Made by a program: the position numbers and the translations under genes
The notes under the pieces: model-generated
What the model saw: only the letters and a program-made list of their open reading frames with translations
What the model was told of the DNA's origin: nothing
The model's database searches: none
Shown: piece by piece, positions 7,121 to 14,964 of the stretch
Numbering within the stretch: the first letter of the stretch is position 1
Layout: every line of letters begins with the position of its first letter
Source of the DNA: Oscillospiraceae bacterium
GTDB lineage: Bacteria; Bacillota; Clostridia; Oscillospirales; Oscillospiraceae
Direction of reading: 5' to 3'
Length of the DNA stretch: 57,267 nt
Assembly (NCBI GenBank): GCA_009778485.1
Contig: WRJQ01000004.1
Coordinates: forward strand, 1-57,267

Positions 7121-8773
7121 CTACACCCGCGCGTATGCTTGCGCGATATTGAGCATATGGTCTCCGATCCTCTCGAAATCGGTCAGCATCTCCGAATAGA
7201 TGATACTCGCCTCCGCGTCGCACGTCCCTTCTTTCATTCTGTTCATCTGCTGCTCGCGGTGCATAATGGTTATATCGTCGATTAGCTGTTCAGCGGCTTC
7301 TATCTCCGCCAGCATTTCGCGTGGCTCTTCGCGCGGGAGATTCGGATCCTCGGGCACGTAAATCTTCTTTGAGATGACATCCAGCGCTCCGGTGCAGGCC
7401 TTGCGCATCTCCCGCACCTCATCGAGAGCCGCGTCAGAGAGCGAGACCCCGTAAGTGTTCAGATTTCTCGCAGAGTCGGCAAAGTTCTCGGCGTGGTCGC
7501 CAATGCGTTCGATATTGCTTGCTACTGTAAGCATCGCGCTGATAATCTCCGCATCTGTGTGCGGCATATCCGCAGTGATAACATGGGAAATGTAGACCGC
7601 GATCTCCTTGTTGAGGTAGTCGATTATTTCCTCGTTCTTGTTGATCTCCGCAACATATTTGGTAGTCCTTTCCTCAATTGACAGGAATCCCAGGAGCACA
7701 TTATTCTTTGCAAACTCGAACATCCTGTGGATTTCCCTCAGTAGTTGCGTGACAATGATCGCCGTGTAGCCGATCTTGTGCTCCTTGATCTCGCGATTGC
7801 TGATATACGCAAGGCGCATATCTCCGGCTTCATCCGTCTTCTCCGGAAGGATGCGACCGGCAAACTTGACGAGGTACCGGCCGAACGGCAGGAGGATTAT
7901 CGTCATCACGACGCTGCATATAGTGTGCATATTAGCTATCTGCGCGGCGGGGTTCGCCGGCGTCAGCCTGTAAACCAGGTCCAGGATCCCTGTGGTCCGG
8001 AAGACGATCGCAAATAGTATCGCTTCGATAATATTAAACGCGTAGTGGATAATCACGACCCGCTTAGCGCTGCGGCCGGTTCCGACGGAGGCGAGCGCGG
8101 CCGTGACGCAGGTTCCTATCTTCATTCCAAGCATGATGTAAACAGCGCCTTGGAGTTCTATGAGCCCGCTCATGGCAAGGGTCTGGAGGATGCCGATTGA
8201 AGCTGAAGACGACTGGATTATTGATGTGAACACTATGCCGATGAGAATTCCGAGTACAGGGTTTTGTATCGTCGTCATCAGGTTAATGAAGTACTCTGAC
8301 TGCCTGAGAGGCGACAGCGCGGAGCTCATCATCGACATACCGATGAAGAGCACTCCCAGTCCGGCAATAATCGTGCCGGAATGGTTAATGGTTTTACGTT
8401 TAAGGAACACGACCATGATGACGCCAACGAAAGCTATGAGTGGAGCTATTCTGCTTATGTCGAGGGCTATAAGCTGGCCGGTGATTGTTGTCCCGATATT
8501 CGATCCCATAATGACCCAGACAGCTTGGTTGAGGGACATGATGCCGGAGTTGACGAATCCGACCAGCATAGCAGTTGTCGCTGAAGACGACTGTATAACC
8601 GCAGTTATCAACGCGCCGACTACGACGCCCAGAATCCTATTCGTCGTCAGCCTTTCCAGAATGCGCTTCATCCTATTGCCGGCGACAGCTTCGAGTCCGT
8701 CGCCCATCATTCGCATCCCGTACAGGAACAGAGCAAGCCCGCCGGCAAGGTATACTGCGTCGGATAACCTCAT
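7121..8773 (-). CDS. Na+/phosphate cotransporter with PhoU-like C-terminal domain
   Basis: Membrane transporter of the NptA/YjbB type that imports (or in some members exports) phosphate with Na+. The N-terminal part (about 1-300) has the two inverted repeats with the signature QSSSATT (residue 61 on) and QSSSASIG (about residue 190), and several hydrophobic helices. The C-terminal part (about 340-550) is a soluble PhoU-like helical domain with two ERIGDH motifs (SNIERIGDHAENFAD and FERIGDHMLNIAQ). Length (550) is normal. It is divergent from the keto-acid operon. Its predicted promoter overlaps a PhoP-box-like array, suggesting phosphate control together with the pst operon further along. Confidence 0.92.
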   Translation of the reverse strand: MRLSDAVYLAGGLALFLYGMRMMGDGLEAVAGNRMKRILERLTTNRILGVVVGALITAVIQSSSATTAMLVGFVNSGIMSLNQAVWVIMGSNIGTTITGQLIALDISRIAPLIAFVGVIMVVFLKRKTINHSGTIIAGLGVLFIGMSMMSSALSPLRQSEYFINLMTTIQNPVLGILIGIVFTSIIQSSSASIGILQTLAMSGLIELQGAVYIMLGMKIGTCVTAALASVGTGRSAKRVVIIHYAFNIIEAILFAIVFRTTGILDLVYRLTPANPAAQIANMHTICSVVMTIILLPFGRYLVKFAGRILPEKTDEAGDMRLAYISNREIKEHKIGYTAIIVTQLLREIHRMFEFAKNNVLLGFLSIEERTTKYVAEINKNEEIIDYLNKEIAVYISHVITADMPHTDAEIISAMLTVASNIERIGDHAENFADSARNLNTYGVSLSDAALDEVREMRKACTGALDVISKKIYVPEDPNLPREEPREMLAEIEAAEQLIDDITIMHREQQMNRMKEGTCDAEASIIYSEMLTDFERIGDHMLNIAQAYARV

Positions 8774-8858
8774 AATATATGTTTTCCTTCCTCGTTCGCA
8801 GACCTTTTCCGGTGGAACTGATGTCGGTCAGGCGAAAAGCCGAGTGTCTGCTCCGGTT

Positions 8859-8888
8859 ATTATACACGACAACATTTTACATAATCAA
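8859..8888 (-). promoter_or_regulatory. Predicted promoter of the Na+/Pi cotransporter
   Basis: On the minus strand TTGATT (8888-8883) and a perfect TATAAT (8864-8859) are 18 bp apart, with a leader of about 80 nt. Confidence 0.65.
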
Positions 8889-8903
8889 TACATAAATTTT
8901 ACA
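8876..8903 (+). promoter_or_regulatory. PhoP-box-like array (TTTACA repeats)
   Basis: TTTACA (8876), AATACA (8887) and TTTACA (8898) repeat at exact 11-bp steps, the geometry of PhoP boxes and of the array before pstS in this window. The repeats overlap the -35 region of the transporter promoter but read toward the keto-acid operon. The middle repeat is weak and the region AT-rich, so chance is possible. Confidence 0.45.
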
Positions 8904-8972
8904 TATTTGTGTTTCGCGCGCAACGAGCCGCTCCCCGAGGGGGGCGGGAGTGCCCAAAACTTGGAAAAAGGC

Positions 8973-9001
8973 TTGAAAAATCCCTTGTGATGAAGTATTA
9001 T
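8973..9001 (+). promoter_or_regulatory. Predicted promoter of the keto-acid operon
   Basis: TTGAAA (8973-8978), a 17-bp spacer, and TATTAT (8996-9001), followed by a leader of about 65 nt to the ATG at 9071. Confidence 0.65.
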
Positions 9002-9070
9002 CAAGTTAAGAACAAGAAAAGCCATGCCTCCGTGCGGCAACATTACTTCAACACAGAAAGGATCAAAGAA

Positions 9071-9982
9071 ATGGCAGACAAAAGAAAAGTGATTATCACA
9101 GTAGCTCAGACAGGCAACTTCCAGGGCAAAGCCCAAAACCCGAATCTGCCGGAGCAGCCTTCGGAGATCATCCAGTCGGCGTACGATTGCTACAACGCAG
9201 GCGCCGCGATCGTACATGTCCACGCGCGCGACAAGGACGGCAACTCGTGCAACGACCCGAAAGTATTCGCGGAAATCAACACCGGAGTCCGCGCGAAGTG
9301 CAACATGATTACCCAAAACTCCACGGCGCCCGCGACCAAGCCCGGCTCGGAAGCCGACGATGGTGTGCAACTGCTGTATGACGACAGCGTGAGAGACGCT
9401 CTTCCTGAGATGTGCTCGCTCGACACTTCCCTGATAACGACGGTATGGGGCGACTTGTGCTTCATCTACAGGTGGGAGCGCGACTGGCTCATCAAGCACG
9501 GCCTCCGTATGCGCGAGCTGGGGATCAAGCCGGAAATCGAAGCGTTTAACCTCGAGTCTGTCGAGGATGTTTACCAGTATCTGGTCCCGGCCGGCGTCTG
9601 CAAGCTGACGGACGACCCGAACGAGCCTGTCAATATCACGCTCGTCATGGGCATGAACAAAGTCAGCCAGGGCGCGATTTCCTACACGCAGAAGAACCAC
9701 GACTACATGATCGACCTAATCCTGCAAAACGCGGCGGGGATGCCTGTCAACATGACAACAATGGCGATAGCCGCGAACCAGCTTCACGGGGTTACATACG
9801 GCATGCTCAAGGGCTGCCACGCGCGCGTCGGCATGGAAGACAACATCAACTACGCTTACAGGGAGCCTGCAAAATCCAACGCACAACTCGTCGAGCGCAT
9901 GGCGCGCATCATCCGCGAGCTGGAGATGGACGTAGCGACCCCGGAAGAAGCAAGGGCTATGATCGGGCTCAAGCAGATCTAG
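9071..9982 (+). CDS. Beta-keto acid cleavage enzyme (BKACE, DUF849/Kce family)
   Basis: Members condense a beta-keto acid with acetyl-CoA and split it to acetoacetate plus a new acyl-CoA; the founding enzyme is 3-keto-5-aminohexanoate cleavage enzyme of lysine fermentation. The zinc ligands are visible: HVHARD (the His-x-His pair, about residue 48) and VGMEDNINY near residue 258. The TIM-barrel start KRKVIITVAQTGN is typical. ATG 9071 follows AAAGGATCAAAGAA; the frame is open upstream without a better start. At 303 residues the length is normal. It heads an operon with a dehydrogenase, cupin and CoA-transferase. The substrate is unknown: 3-dehydrocarnitine, a keto-aminohexanoate or another keto acid would all fit. 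Confidence 0.9.
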   Translation: MADKRKVIITVAQTGNFQGKAQNPNLPEQPSEIIQSAYDCYNAGAAIVHVHARDKDGNSCNDPKVFAEINTGVRAKCNMITQNSTAPATKPGSEADDGVQLLYDDSVRDALPEMCSLDTSLITTVWGDLCFIYRWERDWLIKHGLRMRELGIKPEIEAFNLESVEDVYQYLVPAGVCKLTDDPNEPVNITLVMGMNKVSQGAISYTQKNHDYMIDLILQNAAGMPVNMTTMAIAANQLHGVTYGMLKGCHARVGMEDNINYAYREPAKSNAQLVERMARIIRELEMDVATPEEARAMIGLKQI

Positions 9983-10005
9983 TGGCAGAAAGGTGATTAA
10001 TACCA

Positions 10006-10962
10006 ATGAAACTGGACAATGTTAAGCATGTCGGCATTATCGGCCTGGGCATGATTGGCGACAGCATGTCAGTCCTGACCACGGGACACGGCTACAAGAC
10101 TACCTGCGTCGCGCGCCGGGCGGAGATGCTGCCGGAGTACAAAAAGACGTATGATAACTACTTCCGTCAGATGATCGATAAAGGGCTGATGCCCGAGAAT
10201 CAAACGGCGATTTGCGAGAAGTATCTAAACTACTCGCTTGACTATGCCGACATAGCCGACTGCGAGGTCCTATTCGAATGCGTTACTGAGAATATCGAGC
10301 TGAAGTTCGATATTCTGGCAAAAATCGAAGCGACCTGCCCGAACGTCAAAGCGATCTGCTCCGTAAGCTCATCGTTCACTCCGGATATGATGGCGGATAA
10401 GATGACTAAGTACAAGGATCGGCTCATCGTGACCCACCCGTTCAACCCCGCTCACATGGTTCCGTTCTTCGAGCTATGCGGGGGCAAGGATACAGCCCCC
10501 GGCGTGCTTGAGTTCGCAAGGGAGTTCCTTGAGTCGCTCGATCGCAAGCCGGTCATCCTCAAGAAGCCGACCCCCGGTTTCATAGGCAACAGGCTGCAGT
10601 TCGCTTTGTGGAGGGAGGCTCTCAATCTCGTCGAGAGCGGCATCTGCGAGCCGCGTGACGTCGACACATGTCTCAACTACAGCTTCTGCCCGCGGTACAC
10701 GTCTATCGGCATGTACGAGCACTTTGACAACGGCGGGCTGAACCTGAACATAATGACATGCAATACCGTATTTCCCACTTTAAGCAACATCGACGCAGCG
10801 CCCGCTGCGATTACCGACCGGATCGAACGCGGAGACACAGGCGCCAGATCCGAGGGGAAAAAAGGCTTCTATGACTGGAACGGAGTCGATATGGCAGCTT
10901 ATCAGGAGCGCGTGAACGCGCCTTACTGGAAGTTCATCGACTGGGATATGCCCAAGGAGTAG
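10006..10962 (+). CDS. 3-hydroxyacyl-CoA dehydrogenase family (carnitine dehydrogenase-like)
   Basis: NAD-dependent oxidation of a beta-hydroxy acid or acyl-CoA to the beta-keto form. The Rossmann motif is GIIGLGMIGDSM (residues 10-21). The active-site stretch VTHPFNPAHMVPFFELCGG holds the His-Glu pair used by this family. FIGNRLQFALWREALNLVESG starts the C-terminal helical domain. At 318 residues it matches L-carnitine dehydrogenase and lambda-crystallin rather than the fused fatty-acid enzymes. It lies 23 bp behind the keto-acid cleavage gene, so it most likely produces the substrate for that enzyme. Substrate identity is not decided by the sequence. Confidence 0.9.
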   Translation: MKLDNVKHVGIIGLGMIGDSMSVLTTGHGYKTTCVARRAEMLPEYKKTYDNYFRQMIDKGLMPENQTAICEKYLNYSLDYADIADCEVLFECVTENIELKFDILAKIEATCPNVKAICSVSSSFTPDMMADKMTKYKDRLIVTHPFNPAHMVPFFELCGGKDTAPGVLEFAREFLESLDRKPVILKKPTPGFIGNRLQFALWREALNLVESGICEPRDVDTCLNYSFCPRYTSIGMYEHFDNGGLNLNIMTCNTVFPTLSNIDAAPAAITDRIERGDTGARSEGKKGFYDWNGVDMAAYQERVNAPYWKFIDWDMPKE

Positions 10963-11028
10963 CGGAACTATCCGGGTCGGGCTGATTGACGCTGAAGGCA
11001 GCGCCACAAGGAAAGGGGATCTTAAGTT

Positions 11029-11493
11029 ATGACATACGATAACAACAAAGGCGGGGAGTACGGTAAGTACTTCGTGCAGGAGCTTCAAGCTCCGGCAAAC
11101 ATGATGGATCCGGACTTTAAAGTGATCTACGAGAAGTTTGCCAGCCGTATATTATGGATGGACAACAATGTGTGCCCCGGCGCGTTCCAGATGAACACGG
11201 CGTGGTATAACAGGGTGCCGGAACGCGACCCCATCTTCACAGAACATGTGCACGGGTACAGCGAGCTCATAGGCTTCTACGGATCCAACCCCGAGGATCA
11301 GTATGACCTCAACGGCGTCATCGAGTTTACGATCAACGGCGAAGCGCACAAGTTGACGCGCTCCACATTGATTTTCGTGCCCGGCGACATCCCGCACAAC
11401 CCAATGAGGATTCTCGAGGTCAACAAGCCGATTTTCCACTTCTCGGTCGTCATGAATCCGGAGTACGCCGAGGCGAAAGACGTCTACAAGTAG
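11029..11493 (+). CDS. Small cupin protein, copy 1
   Basis: A 154-residue single-domain cupin. The metal-binding motif 1 is EHVHGYSELIGF (His-x-His-x3-Glu) and motif 2 is FVPGDIPHNP with the fourth ligand His. It begins EYGKYFVQELQAP and contains PGAFQMNT, both shared with the gene at 23266, so the two are paralogues. A strong SD (GGAAAGGGG) precedes the ATG. Its place between dehydrogenase and CoA-transferase suggests a role in the same pathway, as an enzyme (isomerase, decarboxylase, dioxygenase) or a sensor. I cannot say which. Confidence 0.8.
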   Translation: MTYDNNKGGEYGKYFVQELQAPANMMDPDFKVIYEKFASRILWMDNNVCPGAFQMNTAWYNRVPERDPIFTEHVHGYSELIGFYGSNPEDQYDLNGVIEFTINGEAHKLTRSTLIFVPGDIPHNPMRILEVNKPIFHFSVVMNPEYAEAKDVYK

Positions 11494-11506
11494 GGAGAAG
11501 CTATCT

Positions 11507-13096
11507 ATGGCGAAATTTGTTACTGTTGAAGAGGCCGTCAGCCATGTTGGCGACGCAATGACTCTGATGCTCGGAGGCTTCAGCACATACGGGAGCCCTG
11601 AGGAACTGATCATTGGCCTCGCCGAAAGATTCGAGAAAACCGGCAGCCCGCGAGGCATCTCAGTTATCAGCGGAATCACGCCGGGAGATAAGTCCGAGAG
11701 CTATGAGCCTCTAATGGGCTATAATGTCGGGCTGAATCTCATGCGGGCCGACGGGCTTATAAGCTCCGTCAGGATAGCGCTCGCCGATGCGCGCGCCATC
11801 GGGTATAAGATCCAGGATAACAAAATCGCGGGATTCCTCTACCCGATGGGAGTCCTGCTGAACCTCACGCGCGCTGTCGCGGGTGGGCAGCCGGGTCTGA
11901 TCACGAAGGTCGGGCTGGGCACTTTTTGCGACCCCCGCAATGAGGGCTGCGCAGTCAACGGCATGGCAAAGGATCTCGGGCCGGTCGTTGAGCTCATGGA
12001 GATCGACGGGAAGGAGTATCTGTTCTATAAAGCGTTCAAGCCCGACGTCGCGTTCATCCGCGGGACATACGCCGACGAGGATGGCAACATTTCGATTGAA
12101 CAGGAAGCGCTGATAGGCGCCGAGCTGGAAATGGCCGCTGCTGTGCGAAACAACGGCGGCACTGTCATTATGCAGGTCGCTGAGATCGTCAAGCGCGGCT
12201 CGATACCCGCAAAGAGCGTAAGGTTCCACTCCAGCTTTGTCGACTACATCATAAAAACGCAGAACCCCGACAACCATCGCCAGTGCTATATTACTCCTAA
12301 GTACAGGCCCGAGCTCACCGGTATGCTCAGGACGGCCTCGAGCGTGGAGTCCGCCATGAAGCTCGACCCGCGAAAGGTTATAGCGCGCCGGGGCGCTATG
12401 GAACTCACACCCGGAGCAGTAATCAACTTCGGCGTCGGAATCCCCGCCGCGATCAACAGCGTCGCCGACGAAGAAGGCATTGCGGATAAAACCGTTACCT
12501 CGGTCGAGTCCGGCCCCATGGGCGGCGTCGTTCAGGATGGGCTGGCTTTCCCCGGCGTCGCGAACGCGGAGGCTATCTACAGCCAGACAGATATCCTTAA
12601 TATGTATGGCGGAGGCCTGCTCGATATGACCTTCCTCGGCTCTGCGGAGATAGACTTCAGGGGCAATGTCAACGTCTCGAAGTTCGCGGGGCGCAACGGC
12701 GGGCCCGGCGGTTTCATAGACATCTCCCAGAACGCAAAGAAGGTCTTCTTCGTGGGCATGTTCACGGCAGGCCGGCCAAAGCCGGACATCGCGATTACGG
12801 GCGGCAAGATGAGCATTTTGAGCGACGGTTCCGAGATAAAGTACGTCAACGAAGTACAGCAGATAACTTTCTCGGGCGACCAGGCCTTGAAAAACGGCCA
12901 GGAAGTCATGTACATTTCCGAACGCGCCGTGTTCAAGCTGACTAATGATGGGATCATGCTTATGGAAATCGCACCCGGAGTCGATCTGGATAAAGACGTG
13001 CTGGGTAAAATGGAATTTAAGCCCCTGGTCAGCCCTGAGCTGAAAACGATGGACGCCCGCATTTTCCTCGAAGAGAAGATGGGGCTGGCGCTGTAA
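11507..13096 (+). CDS. Acyl-CoA:carboxylate CoA-transferase, fused alpha-beta
   Basis: Class I CoA-transferase of the propionate CoA-transferase/YdiF type, with both subunits in one chain of 529 residues. It moves CoA between a carboxylate and an acyl-CoA through a glutamyl-CoA intermediate. The catalytic Glu is residue 334 in TSVESGPMGG, at the expected position. The N-terminal half has the alpha-type sequence MLGGFSTYGSPEELI. It follows the cupin by 13 bp with AGGGAGAAG upstream and closes the operon before a strong hairpin. Inferred role: activate the incoming acid or recover CoA from acetoacetyl-CoA or the acyl-CoA product of the cleavage enzyme. Confidence 0.92.
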   Translation: MAKFVTVEEAVSHVGDAMTLMLGGFSTYGSPEELIIGLAERFEKTGSPRGISVISGITPGDKSESYEPLMGYNVGLNLMRADGLISSVRIALADARAIGYKIQDNKIAGFLYPMGVLLNLTRAVAGGQPGLITKVGLGTFCDPRNEGCAVNGMAKDLGPVVELMEIDGKEYLFYKAFKPDVAFIRGTYADEDGNISIEQEALIGAELEMAAAVRNNGGTVIMQVAEIVKRGSIPAKSVRFHSSFVDYIIKTQNPDNHRQCYITPKYRPELTGMLRTASSVESAMKLDPRKVIARRGAMELTPGAVINFGVGIPAAINSVADEEGIADKTVTSVESGPMGGVVQDGLAFPGVANAEAIYSQTDILNMYGGGLLDMTFLGSAEIDFRGNVNVSKFAGRNGGPGGFIDISQNAKKVFFVGMFTAGRPKPDIAITGGKMSILSDGSEIKYVNEVQQITFSGDQALKNGQEVMYISERAVFKLTNDGIMLMEIAPGVDLDKDVLGKMEFKPLVSPELKTMDARIFLEEKMGLAL

Positions 13097-13101
13097 TCAT
13101 C

Positions 13102-13140
13102 CGGGAGCCGCAGCATTCACTTTGCCTGCTGCGGCTCCCG
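13102..13140 (+). terminator. Hairpin ending the keto-acid operon
   Basis: CGGGAGCCGCAGCA (13102-13115) pairs perfectly with TGCTGCGGCTCCCG (13127-13140) over an 11-nt loop. The T run after it is poor (GCCTGTCAGTTAATTTT), so termination may be partial. Confidence 0.7.
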
Positions 13141-13190
13141 GCCTGTCAGTTAATTTTGGTAAACGCTTTACCAGTACCAGGAGCCGGATA

Positions 13191-14888
13191 ATGAGATTTC
13201 AAAACTGGGATGTGCGAGGATTCGACAGAGACGCGGCAGTAAACCTGTGCCGCGAGGGCTTCAATCCGCTCATTTCCGTTCTCCTGGTTTCGAGGGGCGT
13301 GACAGACGGCGAGGAAGTGCGGAGCCTTATATCCGAAGGAGCAGGCAGCCTTTACGACCCCTTCCTCCTTGCGGATATGGGCAAAGCGGTCGCCAGGATA
13401 AACGCCGCAATAGCGGCATCCGAGCGCATAGCCGTGTTTGGAGACTATGACGTTGACGGCATGACTTCGTGCGCAATGCTTTCAATATGGCTGCGCTCAA
13501 AGAAGGCCGACTATGAGGTCTATATCCCGAGCCGCCTTGACGAGGGCTACGGGCTTAGCAAGTCCGCGCTGGACAAGCTCAAGGCAAACGGCGTGAACCT
13601 TGTGGTAACTGTCGATTGCGGGATAACCGCAGTCGAGGAAGCTGCTCACGCGCGCGCGCTCGGCATGAGCCTTGTCATAACCGACCATCACGAGTGCAAG
13701 ACAGAACTGCCGGATGCGGACGCGGTTGTCGACCCCAAGCGCCCCGATTGCGCTTACCCGAATAAGGTTCTCGCGGGCGTCGGAGTCGCATTTAAACTTA
13801 TCTGCGCGCTTGAGCCCGGTATTCCTACCGGCGAACTTATAGATAAATACGCGGACCTGGTCGCGCTTGGCACAATAGCGGACGTCATGCCGGTCGCGGG
13901 GGAGAACAGGGAACTGATTAGATACGGGCTTAAGCTCATTAATGAGGAGCCGAGGTTAGGCCTGCGTTATCTGCTTGCGGAGACTATTGCCGAAAGAAGG
14001 CGCGTAACATCGGCGACCGTCGGATTCGCTCTTGCGCCAAGGCTCAATGCGGCCGGGAGGATGGGCAGGACCGAGCTGGCGCTCGAACTGCTGCTGACCG
14101 GCGACGACTCGGAAGCCGCGCAACTGGCTGAGATGCTCGGCGAGATGAACGACCGGCGCCGTGAGATGGAGCTCAGCATCTTTGAGGAAGCCGCGTCGAT
14201 GCTGCCTGAAGCAGCTCCGGACGGGCCAATCGTGCTGGCAAAGCGTGGCTGGTACCAGGGCGTCACAGGCATTGTCGCCGCAAAAATGGCAGAGAGGTAC
14301 GGCGTGCCCGCTATTATTATCAGCATCGACGATGATGGCGTAGGCCGCGGTTCGTGCCGCAGCGCAGGCTCGTTCAGGATTTACGAAGCGCTGCGCTCAT
14401 GCGAAGACTTGCTGGATAACTACGGCGGACATGATATGGCCTCGGGTGTGACAATCGCGGATGGTCAAATAGAGGAATTCCGCAAACGGATTACCGGTAT
14501 ATATAAAGAGAGCTCCGGCGACTCGCCGGCGCGCGGGCTTCGCCTTGATTTCGAAGTTGAGAAACCGGAACTGCTGGCAATCGAGAATATTGCCGCGCTC
14601 GAATCGCTCGAGCCGTTCGGCGCAGGGCACGCGCCGCCTTGCATTTGCATACGGGATGCGCTGCTCACGTCAGTCCAGTCTATCGGTTCGGGCAAACACT
14701 CCCGTTTGAGAATCGAAAAATCAGGGAAGTTTCTGGACTGCATTTTCTTCTCGATGCCTGCTGAGGATCTGGGCGTCGGCGAGGGCATGCGCGTAGACGT
14801 GGCCTTCGAGCCGCAAATCAATGTGTTCCGGGGGCGCAGCAGCGTCCAGTTGCATGTGTTCGACATGCGCCCCGCGCTCCCCGATTAA
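13191..14888 (+). CDS. recJ: Single-stranded-DNA exonuclease RecJ
   Basis: 5'-3' ssDNA exonuclease of recombination and mismatch repair. The DHH-family motifs are present: VFGDYDVDGMTS, VVTVDCGIT, VITDHHE and, in the DHHA1 half, NYGGHDMASG. At 565 residues it is a compact RecJ of the clostridial kind. ATG 13191 is chosen because it follows CCAGGAG; the open frame begins earlier, inside the preceding terminator. It opens a same-strand run recJ-rel-recD2-comF, a common Firmicute neighbourhood, and is 76 bp from rel. Confidence 0.94.
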   Translation: MRFQNWDVRGFDRDAAVNLCREGFNPLISVLLVSRGVTDGEEVRSLISEGAGSLYDPFLLADMGKAVARINAAIAASERIAVFGDYDVDGMTSCAMLSIWLRSKKADYEVYIPSRLDEGYGLSKSALDKLKANGVNLVVTVDCGITAVEEAAHARALGMSLVITDHHECKTELPDADAVVDPKRPDCAYPNKVLAGVGVAFKLICALEPGIPTGELIDKYADLVALGTIADVMPVAGENRELIRYGLKLINEEPRLGLRYLLAETIAERRRVTSATVGFALAPRLNAAGRMGRTELALELLLTGDDSEAAQLAEMLGEMNDRRREMELSIFEEAASMLPEAAPDGPIVLAKRGWYQGVTGIVAAKMAERYGVPAIIISIDDDGVGRGSCRSAGSFRIYEALRSCEDLLDNYGGHDMASGVTIADGQIEEFRKRITGIYKESSGDSPARGLRLDFEVEKPELLAIENIAALESLEPFGAGHAPPCICIRDALLTSVQSIGSGKHSRLRIEKSGKFLDCIFFSMPAEDLGVGEGMRVDVAFEPQINVFRGRSSVQLHVFDMRPALPD

Positions 14889-14964
14889 TGTGCTGTCTCG
14901 AATCCCTGTTCCCTGCTGCACCAAACACCAAAAAAACCACTTCTAACGAGGGAGGTGCTTTGTC

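Noticed and set aside
7121-8773. Long plus-strand open frames opposite the transporter gene
   Set aside because: Antisense shadows of a GC-rich gene; the minus-strand product has family motifs throughout.
8909-9070. 5' extension of the keto-acid cleavage gene
   Set aside because: No family similarity, contains the predicted promoter, and ATG 9071 has a good SD.
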